Source of the DNA: Plectrocnemia conspersa
Taxonomy: Eukaryota > Arthropoda > Insecta > Trichoptera > Polycentropodidae
Assembly: GCA_009617715.1 (NCBI GenBank)
Contig: VTFK01000144.1
Coordinates: forward strand, 124,001-188,000
Direction of reading: 5' to 3'
Length of the DNA stretch: 64,000 bases
In this document: positions 37,680-49,100 of the stretch, piece after piece
Layout of the letters: the number at the start of each line of letters is the position of its first letter
Position numbering within the stretch: position 1 is the first letter of the stretch
Notes under the pieces: model-generated
What the model saw: only the letters and a program-made list of their open reading frames with translations
What the model was told of the DNA's origin: nothing
Databases searched by the model: none
Translations under genes and position numbers: made by a program

Positions 37680-38740
37680 TTTTCCTTTAAATTTTATTTA
37701 GATTTATACTCTGTTAATGGAATACATACATAATTATAAATTAAATTTAAAATGTAATTGTATACATTAATAAAGTACTAACTTGTGGCAGCAAGTTGAA
37801 AAAATAATAAAAAAAATTATTACTTTAGATTTTAATCTAATTAATGATGTAACTATACTAAATATATGATACATAAATTGTAAAATAAATGATTTTTTAC
37901 ATGTATTAGTATTGCCCATGTTAAAAGGCTACAAACAATGAATTCTCATGTACTTACAAGAAGATATACTTAACAACAGCCGCGTTATCTATTTTTAAAA
38001 GCGATTGATTGGATTGCACAAAGCTTTAAAAGTTTTTTGTATTAATATTGTTAATGGTCATAAAGCGCTGCACTTCAAACAACTATGTTTTTACTATTGA
38101 ACACAACCGGCCGAACACGTCAGGATGCGTGGGCGTGAATGCGATTAGAGACCAGTGAGATCGAAATTATTATTGAATTAATTTAATAGATGTTACTTTA
38201 AAATCACTATTTGCAATACGTTAAACTAGAGCTTCCAAACCGGTCAAAATCGAAACCGATTTTTCGGTAGATTTAATGTCATTATTAATCACTATTAAAT
38301 CATGTACGAAATATTTAACCGAATATTGTATAAATGGATTTGAAAATATACAAATAACGAAATTATTAAATGTGGAATTAATTTTTAACAATAAAAAGTC
38401 TAATGTGTAGATAAAAGTAGCAATATTCAATAAGAAAATTTTGAAATCAAGACTAGTAATTTAATCTTAGATTCAATTCCGGATTAATCATTATTGATAC
38501 ATGAATTAAATCAGATTGTCTAAACGGTTTAATAACTTTCACAAAAAAACGTTCTATGTATTTAGCTTATTCATATTATTTTGCAGCGTAGCTTAAAACA
38601 ATATTTTTGAATTTTTATTTGTTTCCAAGACATTCAACATTGTTTTTTTAATACAATAATATTTTTTATCGTAGCACGACGACGAGCGCTGGTACGCAAG
38701 AGCACGTTACGAAAATAAGTATATGGCGGTATACGTTCGT
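37680..38740. other. Spacer between convergent GrC1 and GrA4
   Basis: No gene seen. I searched for A- or B-type exons 2-4 on the minus strand (TTGATTCATCTG-like ends) and found none. AT-rich throughout. Confidence 0.6.
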
Positions 38741-38779
38741 TCGTTAATGTAAGTAAATATGAAGCAAAACTGTACTCAC

Positions 38780-39526
38780 TGGTTTTTCCTGCCGTCTTAA
38801 GATCATCAGAGTACTATCGGCGATCTCATCATATACATCCATCAAGTGAAACAATTCAGTTGAATAAGTCAATGGCTTCTCTTTGGTAATCAGTCTCCAA
38901 ATCATTAGTCTATCGCTTCTTTCTAAATTTGCGTTACACCCACACAGATGACCATCTATCAACCTCTGATTCAAAACCCGTATGCGGCTCATAAACAAAG
39001 TCAACTCTGCGACGAACTTCAAAGTTACTATGCCGCTCAGCATAATTCTTACGGATCCAAATAATTCAGAAAAGCTCGCTCCCCAGGTAATAGAGTCACT
39101 AGAGTATATGTACACAGCGACTAGCAAATGTATTATGTATATTTTCAGTATATTCATCACTACACCTAAGTGATGCTCTTCTGAAGGTTTTATTATTAAA
39201 TCAATATATTCGAATTTTTTTAGCATTAATTCATTCTCTTTATTTTGACTGTCGAAGGAAATTAGAGAAATCAAGCAGAATATTGTCTCTATTATGGAAA
39301 TGTACAAATAAATAGTTTCTTCAACGTCTGAAAGATATTGCAAAAAATACATTATTAAGTTTACAATGATGTATGCAATAACCAAATAAGTCCAAATTCT
39401 TAAGAAAGTGTGCCTAGCGTAGTTTATGGTGTAGTAAACCGCTATTTGAAATCCAAAAAACATGTGTAATAATTTGAAAAATTTTGATGTTATTCGAGCA
39501 AACATTTGTTTTGAACTTTCAACCAT
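38780..39526 (-). pseudogene. GrA4: lone first exon of subfamily A
   Basis: A full 747-nt A-type exon 1 with no internal stop. It starts MVESSKQMFARI and ends before a good GTGAGT donor. It contains LGVVMNILKIY, SRIRVLNQRL and VYDEIADST. No A- or B-type exons 2-4 follow on the minus strand within the 1 kb before the oppositely oriented GrC1. As it stands, it would encode only the first four membrane segments and lacks the pore region and the Gr signature. It is either a truncated pseudogene or an exon that must reach more than 4.8 kb, past GrC1, to the next minus-strand exons. Confidence 0.75.
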
Positions 39527-39529
39527 TTT

Positions 39530-40630
39530 GGATAATGGCTCACAAGGGACTAGTGAATATATTACAAACGAAAAAGTATTAGTTATTATTTATTATTAGT
39601 CAAAATACATCGTCATATTTCGATTTTGTTAATCTAAGCCAGGGTTTCTTAACCTATTGAAATATTTAATGGGTCACAAAATATTTTGAATAAGAACAAT
39701 ATTTTATAGATAATTACAAACAATATTTGGTGAATAGCACAGCAGAATAAAAATAATACTAGAAAAAAGCGGAAGAAAATAAACTTGTATGCTGACCTGC
39801 GATAACGCGATTCTTTTTTATAGAAGGTGTAGTAATTTGTATTAAAAATTTAGAATTCACTACAATTAATATGTAATCCGCTCGTAAAATCTGTCAACAA
39901 CTTGAATAATTACAATACTTTTGTATATTTTATAATTAGATTTGCTTTCCTGTAAGAACGACTTTGCATAACCGCCGTACCAGACTGGAGCAGGTGGAGA
40001 TTCGGCAACATTTTAATGCAACACGTGTCGTCGAAAATTCGGCGTTTGTCTATATACTAGCATTTGTAAAGGAATCAAATATCAAACTTAGTTTATTGCC
40101 TATTTAGAAATACACAAAAATAAGGCTAAAAGAAGTTTTTTTATTTCTCTGTATTATTTCGTAACCATTCAAATTTGAACAAGTGGAAAATGTAATAATA
40201 ATATTTTTTGTTATTCAAGGCACCAACCTGCTGTTGGTGATATTCCATTTGAATATGCTTATATCTTAGAAACTCCGATCGTCATGTAACGTTGGTAAGT
40301 CGTAAAGACATTTTAATTTATTACATGTATTTTTTACTGGTTCGTGTAGTTCCTAAAAGCACATTCAAAGCACAGCATCAAAAATGTTTATGCATAGATT
40401 TGGTTCATGGTCCATTTGGGGATGCATTTATCTAATTCGTCCGAATCTTCAATCGTCATGTACGTCCGCATAACAAATTTGGCGGTCTGATACTTTAGTC
40501 TTATCCGAGCCATTAAATCAAATTATCAAAGACAAGAATATTTATTTCGAGAGTAATAATTTGCCAATATTAAAGAACTACAAAAACAATTCATTTAAAA
40601 TAAAAGAGATAAAATACTTATTTTTTAAGG
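39530..40630. other. Intergenic region upstream of GrA4
   Basis: No gene seen. CCAGGGTTTCTTAACCTATTG at about 39639-39659 resembles a hAT-type terminal repeat; its partner was not found. The rest is AT-rich. Confidence 0.5.
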
Positions 40631-40639
40631 TTTGATAGC

Positions 40640-41000
40640 CCTAAGAGGTGTGACTTCGCAGCTAGTAAGTCGCAGGTGGAGAATTTTATTAAATTATATT
40701 ACATAAGATTATCACGGGCGAGATATTTTCTCCAAGCAATGGTAGAGAAGCTGGCGGAAAGATGATGTCGTAGTTGCGGCGCTCGTATGATGGAGTCCCT
40801 CTCAGGATGTGAGCCTTCATGACCGTATGTTGTCCGCGGCCGGCGGGCATCTGCAAGCATCTTCGAGTATCTGCCCTTTCCGCATTAGAATCCAGGCTTA
40901 AAGCTTGCTGACCAATTACAATCATGCAGCGATCATCCAGATAATCGTTGCACTCGCTTCTTAGAACAACGACATAAGTATACGCCTTTAAAATAACATA
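40640..41000 (+). repeat. Repeat R1, copy downstream of GrD1
   Basis: GTGTGACTTCGCAGCTAGTA, then GGTAGAGAAGCTGGCGG, then GTTGTCCGCGGCCGGCGGGC, then AAAGCTTGCTGACCAATTAC and CATGCAGCGATCATCC. It is relatively well preserved in the head region and cut off after ACGCCTTTAAA. Confidence 0.65.
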
Positions 41001-41112
41001 TGATCACGCTTACGTTGCTTTGTATGTATTATTAAATTGTCATTTATATTGAACACATGTGTATGTTTGATTAATAATTTTAAATAAAAAAAAACATTTT
41101 ACGTATTCTATT

Positions 41113-42613
41113 TTAATTACATTGTACTACAATGATAGCATAGGACGCCGCTGTTGCAATTATTGACGTAATAAATGTGAAATCCAATGGAAAAATGCGA
41201 TTCACGTTCAAGTTAATTTTATTATGATTTATAAATTTAGTCAGCGTAAAAAACTCGCCGAGAAGTTCTTCTGAAAAAATATTAAAATGTTATAAACCTG
41301 CAAATAGCTATTAAAATGTAGTATTATTAGTCTAAAAATCAATATGTTATAAATATAGTAATTAGCTTTCAATACATTTTTTGGATCTGTCTATAGAAAA
41401 GCATTTATATATAATATGTATAACATAACATTTTATTTTTTATAAAGTCGTTATTAAAACTTTTAAATAAAATTTATTTTTTCAAGGTAAAATAATAAAA
41501 AAAGTACTGGTGAATAATTGTGATTATTGTTGCAGCAAACCTGAATTTATTAATATTTTTCCCAAGAGGTGCCTGGTTCTGTTAGATTCTCGAAGAACGA
41601 GCTCGCATGGTATCGAACTATACAGTACGTATAAAATTGCTCTAAATCCCCATAAATATAGCGTCAAAACAGCATTGTTGCTCTTAAAAAATAATAAATA
41701 CATATCTATATTTACACTACAGTACTATTTTATAAATAACTTACTAATTCGCTCCTGTGTTTAATCAGCATATTTACGCTTGATATTACAGTCATTAAAA
41801 ACACAACCGATAAGCAATACAACTGAAGTTAAAAATGAACATGAAATAATCTGACTTAGGAAGTATGTAGTTTTATTTTAATACCGTAGCACTGAAGGTC
41901 TTGATCAAGTTCGCAGTGTTGTTTACAATCTTGATGTATGAATCTAAAATCTCGAGAGTCGAAAAATTGGAGTTGTTTAAAGTAAAGCGCTTTATTTTAT
42001 GACCATTAACAATATTGACTCCGTCTTCAACAACTTCCCAATCTAGTAGCGTTTCGTTTAATCCTATCAATCTCTTTTGAAAATTAATAACGTCAAATGC
42101 GAATTGCATAGTGGTTAGATCCATGCACATCCTCTTGCACATTAGTATCCATTGCTTATAGCCTTTCTTCCAAGTGTAATACTCCAACACGTTGCAAAAA
42201 ATCATAAAAGCAAAATATCCATAGTACAAGAATAACATCAATCCTTTTCTGTTGTCCAATGCTCCAGTGTCTATATTCAAAGTTTCATCAATCTCCAAGA
42301 GAGCTTTATATGCCTCAACTCTTTTACTTTTCAGACCGTAAGACACTAAGCAAACCACGACGCAAATAGTTTCTATTATTTTTAACATTATATAGACTGC
42401 ATCAAATATTGCATTAGAAGTTTCTATTAATTTGTGATGATTGAAAGATCTTTCTGCTTCAGTGGCCACGCATAGTAAGATTAATATCCAAGTGAGCAAC
42501 TTACACGTTGGACCTCTGTATCTATACAATTTTCCGTCATATTCTAGAGTAGTAAATCCAAATAGCCAATATACTGCCTGAACGAACCAGTACCCACCCA
42601 TCGCTTTTACCAA
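41113..42613 (-). CDS. GrD1: gustatory receptor, subfamily D, with a short exon 2
   Basis: Exon 1 is 42613-41885 (243 codons), starting MVKAMGGYWFVQAVYWLFGF. It has several hydrophobic segments, the loop NFQKRLIGLNETL and ILDSYIKIVNN near its end. Exon 3 is 41682-41541, reading LYLWGFRAILYVLY and LRESNRTRHLLGK, matching the LRSESERTSELS region of C genes. Exon 4 is 41270-41113, with TKFINHNKINLNVNRIFPL and ending ASYAIIVVQCN, the Gr signature. Exon 2 is least certain. A good acceptor at 41823 gives a 33-nt exon (41822-41790, LYCLSVVFLMT) with phase 0 and a 62-nt intron like that of C1. That is 57 nt shorter than in C genes, and the frame upstream of the acceptor has a stop, so part of the fifth helix may be lost. 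Total about 353 codons. Confidence 0.75.
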
Positions 42614-43103
42614 CTAATTCATTCCAAAATACATTCGATGTAAAGATAATCATAGTAACATGCATCAGACTTTATTAAAAAAATGTTGTCTTTCAATTAT
42701 ATCTTTCGTCGATGACATTAATATGATTACATATAAACAACTTCATAATCTCGTTAATAATGTATCAATTGAACGTAGATTTGATCACCCTAATTTTTTA
42801 TATTTAGTGTTAGATAAAAATACTACAAAATTATAATAGTTTTTTTATATATATAATGATTATAAATATTTAAAAGAAGAGATCTTATTAAAAAAAAAAA
42901 ATAAAATATGTAGATAAATTTACAGGAAAATTTAAAAATAAAACCTTTTATTTGTTCAATTGTAGCTAAGATATTACATAATAAAAACGAATTATCATAC
43001 TTTTTTATATATTTTTTCTGCTTTGGTTAAAATTAACATATCAAATATAGGTTCAGCTGCATGATGGACTATAAATCAATTTAAAAATACGCTTGAAACA
43101 GAT
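42614..43103. other. Spacer between GrC2 last exon and GrD1
   Basis: No gene seen. AT-rich with a poly-A run near 42891. The C-type last exon lies 490 bp upstream of GrD1, giving a C then D order on the minus strand. Confidence 0.6.
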
Positions 43104-46100
43104 CTATTGATACCATTGCAGTATTATAACCAAGTATGAAAATATGGTAGCTAAAACAGAAAACATCAGTTCATAATTAATATATAATGAGCCCAGAAAT
43201 GGAATAGTAGCCTTTTTATTTAAGCTCATGTTAGTCAGTATTTTGAGCTTGCGTTGCATTGATTCATCTGAAAAAAATATGCCAACATCAAAATTAAGGT
43301 TCTTTATTTAAGCGTGACAAATATGCAACCCTCGAATGTTAGGATGTGAATACCTATAAATGCTTACTATTACTATAATATATACAGGTACGTCATTTGC
43401 TACGTCCACCCCCCCTGAATTTGCCAAGAAAAATGCATGTCATTTAATGAATACTAAAATACTACATAAAAGTAACAAAAAATACATATAACATTAATTA
43501 TCATATAGCAATGATACAATCCTATAATTTCATTGTTTTAAACAAATCTTTATACACAAGGATTAGCACTAATATCAATTCATTGATAGAGCATATTATG
43601 TCGAATTTTAATTTAACATTGACAATACTGTAACTGGTCATATTATATTGCTTATAGAATTTCTAAATAATGTAAAAAATTATCCAACAATCGTGAACTA
43701 ATTAAACATATATTTAAAATGAAGTATAGAAAATTACAAAATATAATAATCTTCCAATTTTATTAGAATATGGCAATGGCAATAGAAATGTAGATACAAA
43801 ACCTTAATAAAAAGCTCCGATAATATAAACATAGGCAACGTTCCATGGTTTGATGAACATATAAATAACTTGATTACAAATATAAATATTTGTCATTACA
43901 ACACGGAAAAATATCTAGAAATGCTGTAACTGTTTATCGGAGAAAAAAAAAAGTAGTATACTATAATAAAATGTTTAATAATGCTAATAATGACCAATTT
44001 AAAATATGATAAAATCGTAAAACAATTATCAATAATACTCTAGAAAATAAAAATGAGGAAGATTTAATTACAGATGAAAAAATAAGCATTATATTTTAAT
44101 TAAAACAATTCTATCAGATCAAATACAAATTGACATTGATGATATAAACACCATCACAAATATGGCTCAAGTTAACAGATCTATTTATTTTCACCGAATT
44201 CAATTAGAAGAAGTCGTAAGATATACAAACAAATTAGAAAATAATCTAGTTCCTGGTACTGATGACATACATAACAGTTAAAACAATCAAATTCTATTGC
44301 TCTTATTTTAGTAAAACTATTTAATAAATGTCTAAAAAAAGGAAATATTCCTCAATTGCCTAAAAATTGCAAAAATAACTCCTTTATACAAATCTGATGA
44401 TAAGAGGATCACTAAAAATTATCGCCTTATATCTGTTTTACTAGTTTTAGCAAAAAATTTAGAATTTTTAAAAAGAACATTTTTGTAAGCACATATATAA
44501 TATGGATTAAGAAACAAATTCAATACAAAATATGTAGCTTTTGATTAATTTAATGCAATAAAATAAAACTTTAGCATTATTTATATACTTAAAAAAGCTT
44601 TTGACATAGTAGATATATTATTAGAGAAATTAAAACATATTGGAATAGTAGGACCAACGCTAAATTTATTAAATAATAGACAAGTAGTTGTAAAAAATGG
44701 TACACAAAGCTTACGTGAGGTGGTGAGTTTGGAATTCCACAGGGTTCTATTTTTTTTTCTATTTAATCTTCTTATATATATATGTAATTGTTCTAAGCCG
44801 CTTCCGCTTCCGGACGTGCACTTTTTAAAATGTAACATTATATGCTCAATCCTTTAGGCCGGATGGATTTGCCCGGCACCAGGCCGGCGCTGTGTAGTGG
44901 GGGTGGTGTTGTATGAGCAGCGTCGGGCTGGCGCAGGATGGATTCGTCCGGCACGTCTGAAATGGTAGGTACTAGCCCATACAACATCATCCCCACTAGA
45001 CGGCGCTGGCCCGGTGCCAGATGAATCCATCCAGCACATGTGAAACCGGCCTGACTCTGTAAATCGTATCGTTTTGTATGAACGGTGTATAAATAATACA
45101 CGTAAACAAAGGAAGTATATTTAAATATAATTAATAAAAATAGAGTTGGCACGATAATTTTCGTATTCTTTTGTTGTCGACCAATGAAAAATAAGCATTC
45201 AAATATAAAACAAGATGGCTGACATCAACGTGGCAACAGTTTAAATAATTTTGTTACACGGCACGCACGTTGTTCAATTTGACTGAATATGAATAATCGG
45301 ATTGCAAATTAACTAGGTACGTTATAACCATGAAAATGTAATATATACATAGCGTGTGTAAAGATAATAAGAATACATTGTTTAACTAGATAAACAAGCA
45401 AGAAACCATCTTCATAATCAAATCTTCAAATTTTGAATATCCGGCGACGGGCTCCGAGACCGAAAAGTGAGTTTTTCCTTTTACAATACATAAAAATTAT
45501 CATTGATTCTTATTAAATGCATATATGCGTTAGATTTGACGAATTGTAAATAAATCAGTTACATTTTAAACGTGAAATTGTAATATATCTTTAGTATGTA
45601 TAAGGATTGAAAGTTAATGTCGTAGTGGGAACCCTATATAAATCAGCTAACAGCTTATAAATTTGTAGTTTCTTGGATGTTGTCTAATAACCCTTTCGTG
45701 GCCGGTGGGAATACGGTTTCCCACTTTCGAAATAGCCCTAAAAAGATCAGTGGGAATTACGTTTCCCAATTTTATTCACTACTGCCATCTAGTATTATTA
45801 TTGGGTATTACGATAAAACATTTACCTACTTCATGGATTGAACTTAAAAGTGGCAGTTGAGTTTAAAATAACACGATTTGTATTATTTCGAGTCTCGTGT
45901 GTTAGATAAGTTGAATTTGTAACAAAACTTTTAAATTTTATGGACAATAAGGATTTTGACGGTTGATTTGAGTTATAAAGACATTTTTTTACTGTATGAT
46001 ATTTAGATAAGGGGTGATTTGATCTGAATTTTAAATTAGCCTTTAGAATATCTCTAGAAAATTAGTTGATCGGCAAGTTTTGTACACTGAAACGACCATC

Positions 46101-49100
46101 AAGCCTTTTGGCTAATAATGCTCGAGTACTAGAGAATATACCCCTAGAATCTGTAGATAAACATATGCCTCTAAAAAGTGAAACTTTCAGAAGGTGTAGA
46201 CTTTGTAGAGTAAAAAAGAAGGCGAAACAAACTAAATGCATGTGTAGAGGTTGCGATGTACCACTATGTACATATTTCACCATTTTTTGATCTTTTTCAT
46301 AAGAAATGATTTTATTTTTATTTTTACCTTAGTAATATTGTTCTTTTACTTAAAATAAATTAGGTAAATAAATTAAATTCTTAAAAAAAAAAAAAATCTT
46401 TTTTGCGCACAATAAGTACTCTACCAAGTATCAGTGGGAAGTATAGATCCCAGTAATTTTTTTATAAGTTCCAATCGCTTTTTTTTTAATATTTTTTTTC
46501 TATATTTTTTAATAAATAATAATGACTAAAAAATGCAAAAAATTATTTAAAAAAATGAAAAAAAATAATTTGAGCACGAAAGGGATAAACGACATTTTAC
46601 AATGATTATAAATATGTAATTGTATACCTGGAATAATCGATAGCCAAAATATCTAATAGTGGGTTATTTTTAATTCCGATGTAGCAAAATATGTATCTAC
46701 GTCATGGTTTTTTATCAATTTTTCTTCTCTGCAATCATTTCTCTTTTGGAACAGCCAAATTCAGGATATTCAGTTATATCAAACTTATGTATTATGTTCT
46801 TTATAAAAAGATAATACTTTTTGACAGTGACTTCAACTTTTTGTCTATATATACCAATTCTACGTTGTCGTCATATAGGTCATCGAATTGTTCTATCATT
46901 GCTTCTGAAAAATAATTAAAATCAAGAGTTAAACATTGAACATGTTATAACTACTAATATAATCCATAAATGAAATTAACGTAGATTAGCATCACTTTTT
47001 GTTTACACTAATATGAGATTTTTCATTATTAGTACCATTCTAATATGTTTAATTAATTTTGGTATGTATACCTTTAATTGCCGAATCACTGCTGTTTGCC
47101 TTTTAATATTTGATCCTAGAAAGTCAATAGTATTTTGTTAGAATAACCGTGATATATTAATCATATAATCAAACACTTACTTGCGCACTCATAATTAATA
47201 GTTTTAATTGTCTTTAATTCCAATGCTACATCACTTCGAATCATCTTCAATTGACACTTTGTAAGAAAAACGTCGTGATTATAACATATTTCACTGTTTA
47301 TTTAATTGCAAAGAAATGGGCGCAGCTAACGCTTGCCAGATGACACATGGAACTGTCACATGTAAGCAAATTTGAAAGGGAATTCCCCGGTTTTGGGCGC
47401 GCTTAAGAACGAACTACGAAATTGATTTTATCGATTTAAATTGTAATACACTTATCAAAATATGTATAAAAATCATCTAATTAAAAAAAAATATTTTTCT
47501 AAAATACATATATGTTTATGCGGGATTTAAAATATAATATAAATATTGTATTTGTATTCGCTTCTCTATACAGAAAAAGGTGTACTTAAATTTTAGCCAA
47601 CGTTGGCAATTTAAAGTTATAGTTTTTAGGGAATTTTTAAAATTTTAAAAATTTGCTTATATTTATATAATAAAATTCTATTAGCAAATATCGCTTCTCA
47701 GAAGTTAAAAATTCATGTCAAAAGCATGAACGTTCGTTACCGAGCGTTCCTACTGCGACGGCGCCGTCACGATTTTATTGCTTTTGACGTGAATTTTTGA
47801 CTTCTGAGAAGGGATAATTGTTTTTTATGCTCTCCTATTGGTTAAAATTTGGTATAGATATGCTTCAATCGATATATTTATACTAGAAAAAATATAATTT
47901 AACTGGTAGGCGCTAAAATGCTACTCTAAAATGTCTATGAAACGCAATTTGACAGTTGCGAAACTTCCATTTGCTGTTCAACTCCATTTCTAACAAAATA
48001 ATAGTTCTTAAACTAATTATTGTTTTAAAACTTTCGTTTGATCAATTCTAAAATACAAAATCTAAAATACAAGCGGAAGAATAAATAAAGATAGTCATCG
48101 CATCTCACATATTACTTCACTGTTTTTACTACATTTCGATATTACACTATGTTACCGATATTATTATGGACATCTAATATACGAGGGCTGATCAAAGCAT
48201 TTTCAGACCAAATTTTAGTCAATAGGAGAGCACAAAAGCAATTATCACTTCTTAGAAGTCAAAAATTCACGTCAAAAGCAATAAAATCGTGGCGGCGCTG
48301 TCGCAGTGGGAACGCTCGGTAACGAGCGTTCCCACTGCGACGGCGCCGACACGATTTTATTGCTTTTGACGTGGATTTTTGACTTCTGAGAAGGGATAAT
48401 TGTGTTTTGTGCTCTTCTATTGGGCAAAATTCGGTTTAGATATGCTTTTTTTATCGATTCTCACTTAATATAAGTCGTAATATTGTTATAAAAAGTCTTA
48501 ATATGAACGCTAGATAACCGAGCGTTTACAATGCGGCGGCGACGGCATGATTTTATTGCTTTTGACGTAGATTTTTGACTTCCGAGAAGAAATAATTGTG
48601 TTTTGTGCTCTTCTATTGGGCAAAATTCGGTTTAGATATGCTTTTTTTTATCGATTCTCACTTATTATAAGTCGTAATATTGTTATAAAAAGTCTTAATA
48701 TGAACGCTAGATAATCGAACGTTTCCAATGCGGCGGTGACGGCACGATTTTATTGATTTTGACGTGGATTTTTAGGATAACTGCTTTTTGCGCAAAATTC
48801 GGTTTAGATATGCTTCATTCGATTCGCTCTTATAGTCATAATTTTCCACTGCTGATTTTATTGCTTTTGACGTTAATTTTTAGCATTTCATTTAATTAAA
48901 TACTATGAGTGTAAAAAAAAAAGATCACTGACTAGCCAACTTTTGCCTTCCTTGAAATGACGTTTCTGAATATATAGTAGCATATTAAAAGCACGTCCTA
49001 AGATGTGACACATTTCATAAATGATATATTGTATTATTAGATATTTATATATATCTGCAATATATAGTATGAAATTTAATTTCCGTCCTTAACCATTAAA

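Noticed and set aside
39639..39659. Complete hAT transposon upstream of GrA4
   Set aside because: Only one plausible end was found; no partner end, target duplication or transposase was seen.
41510..41764. Plus-strand 84-codon ORF
   Set aside because: Antisense to GrD1 exon 3 and its intron.
44838..45152. Minus-strand ORFs of 104 and 61 codons with Pro/Gly-rich product
   Set aside because: They arise from the GC-rich fold-back element inside repeat R3 and do not look like a protein family.
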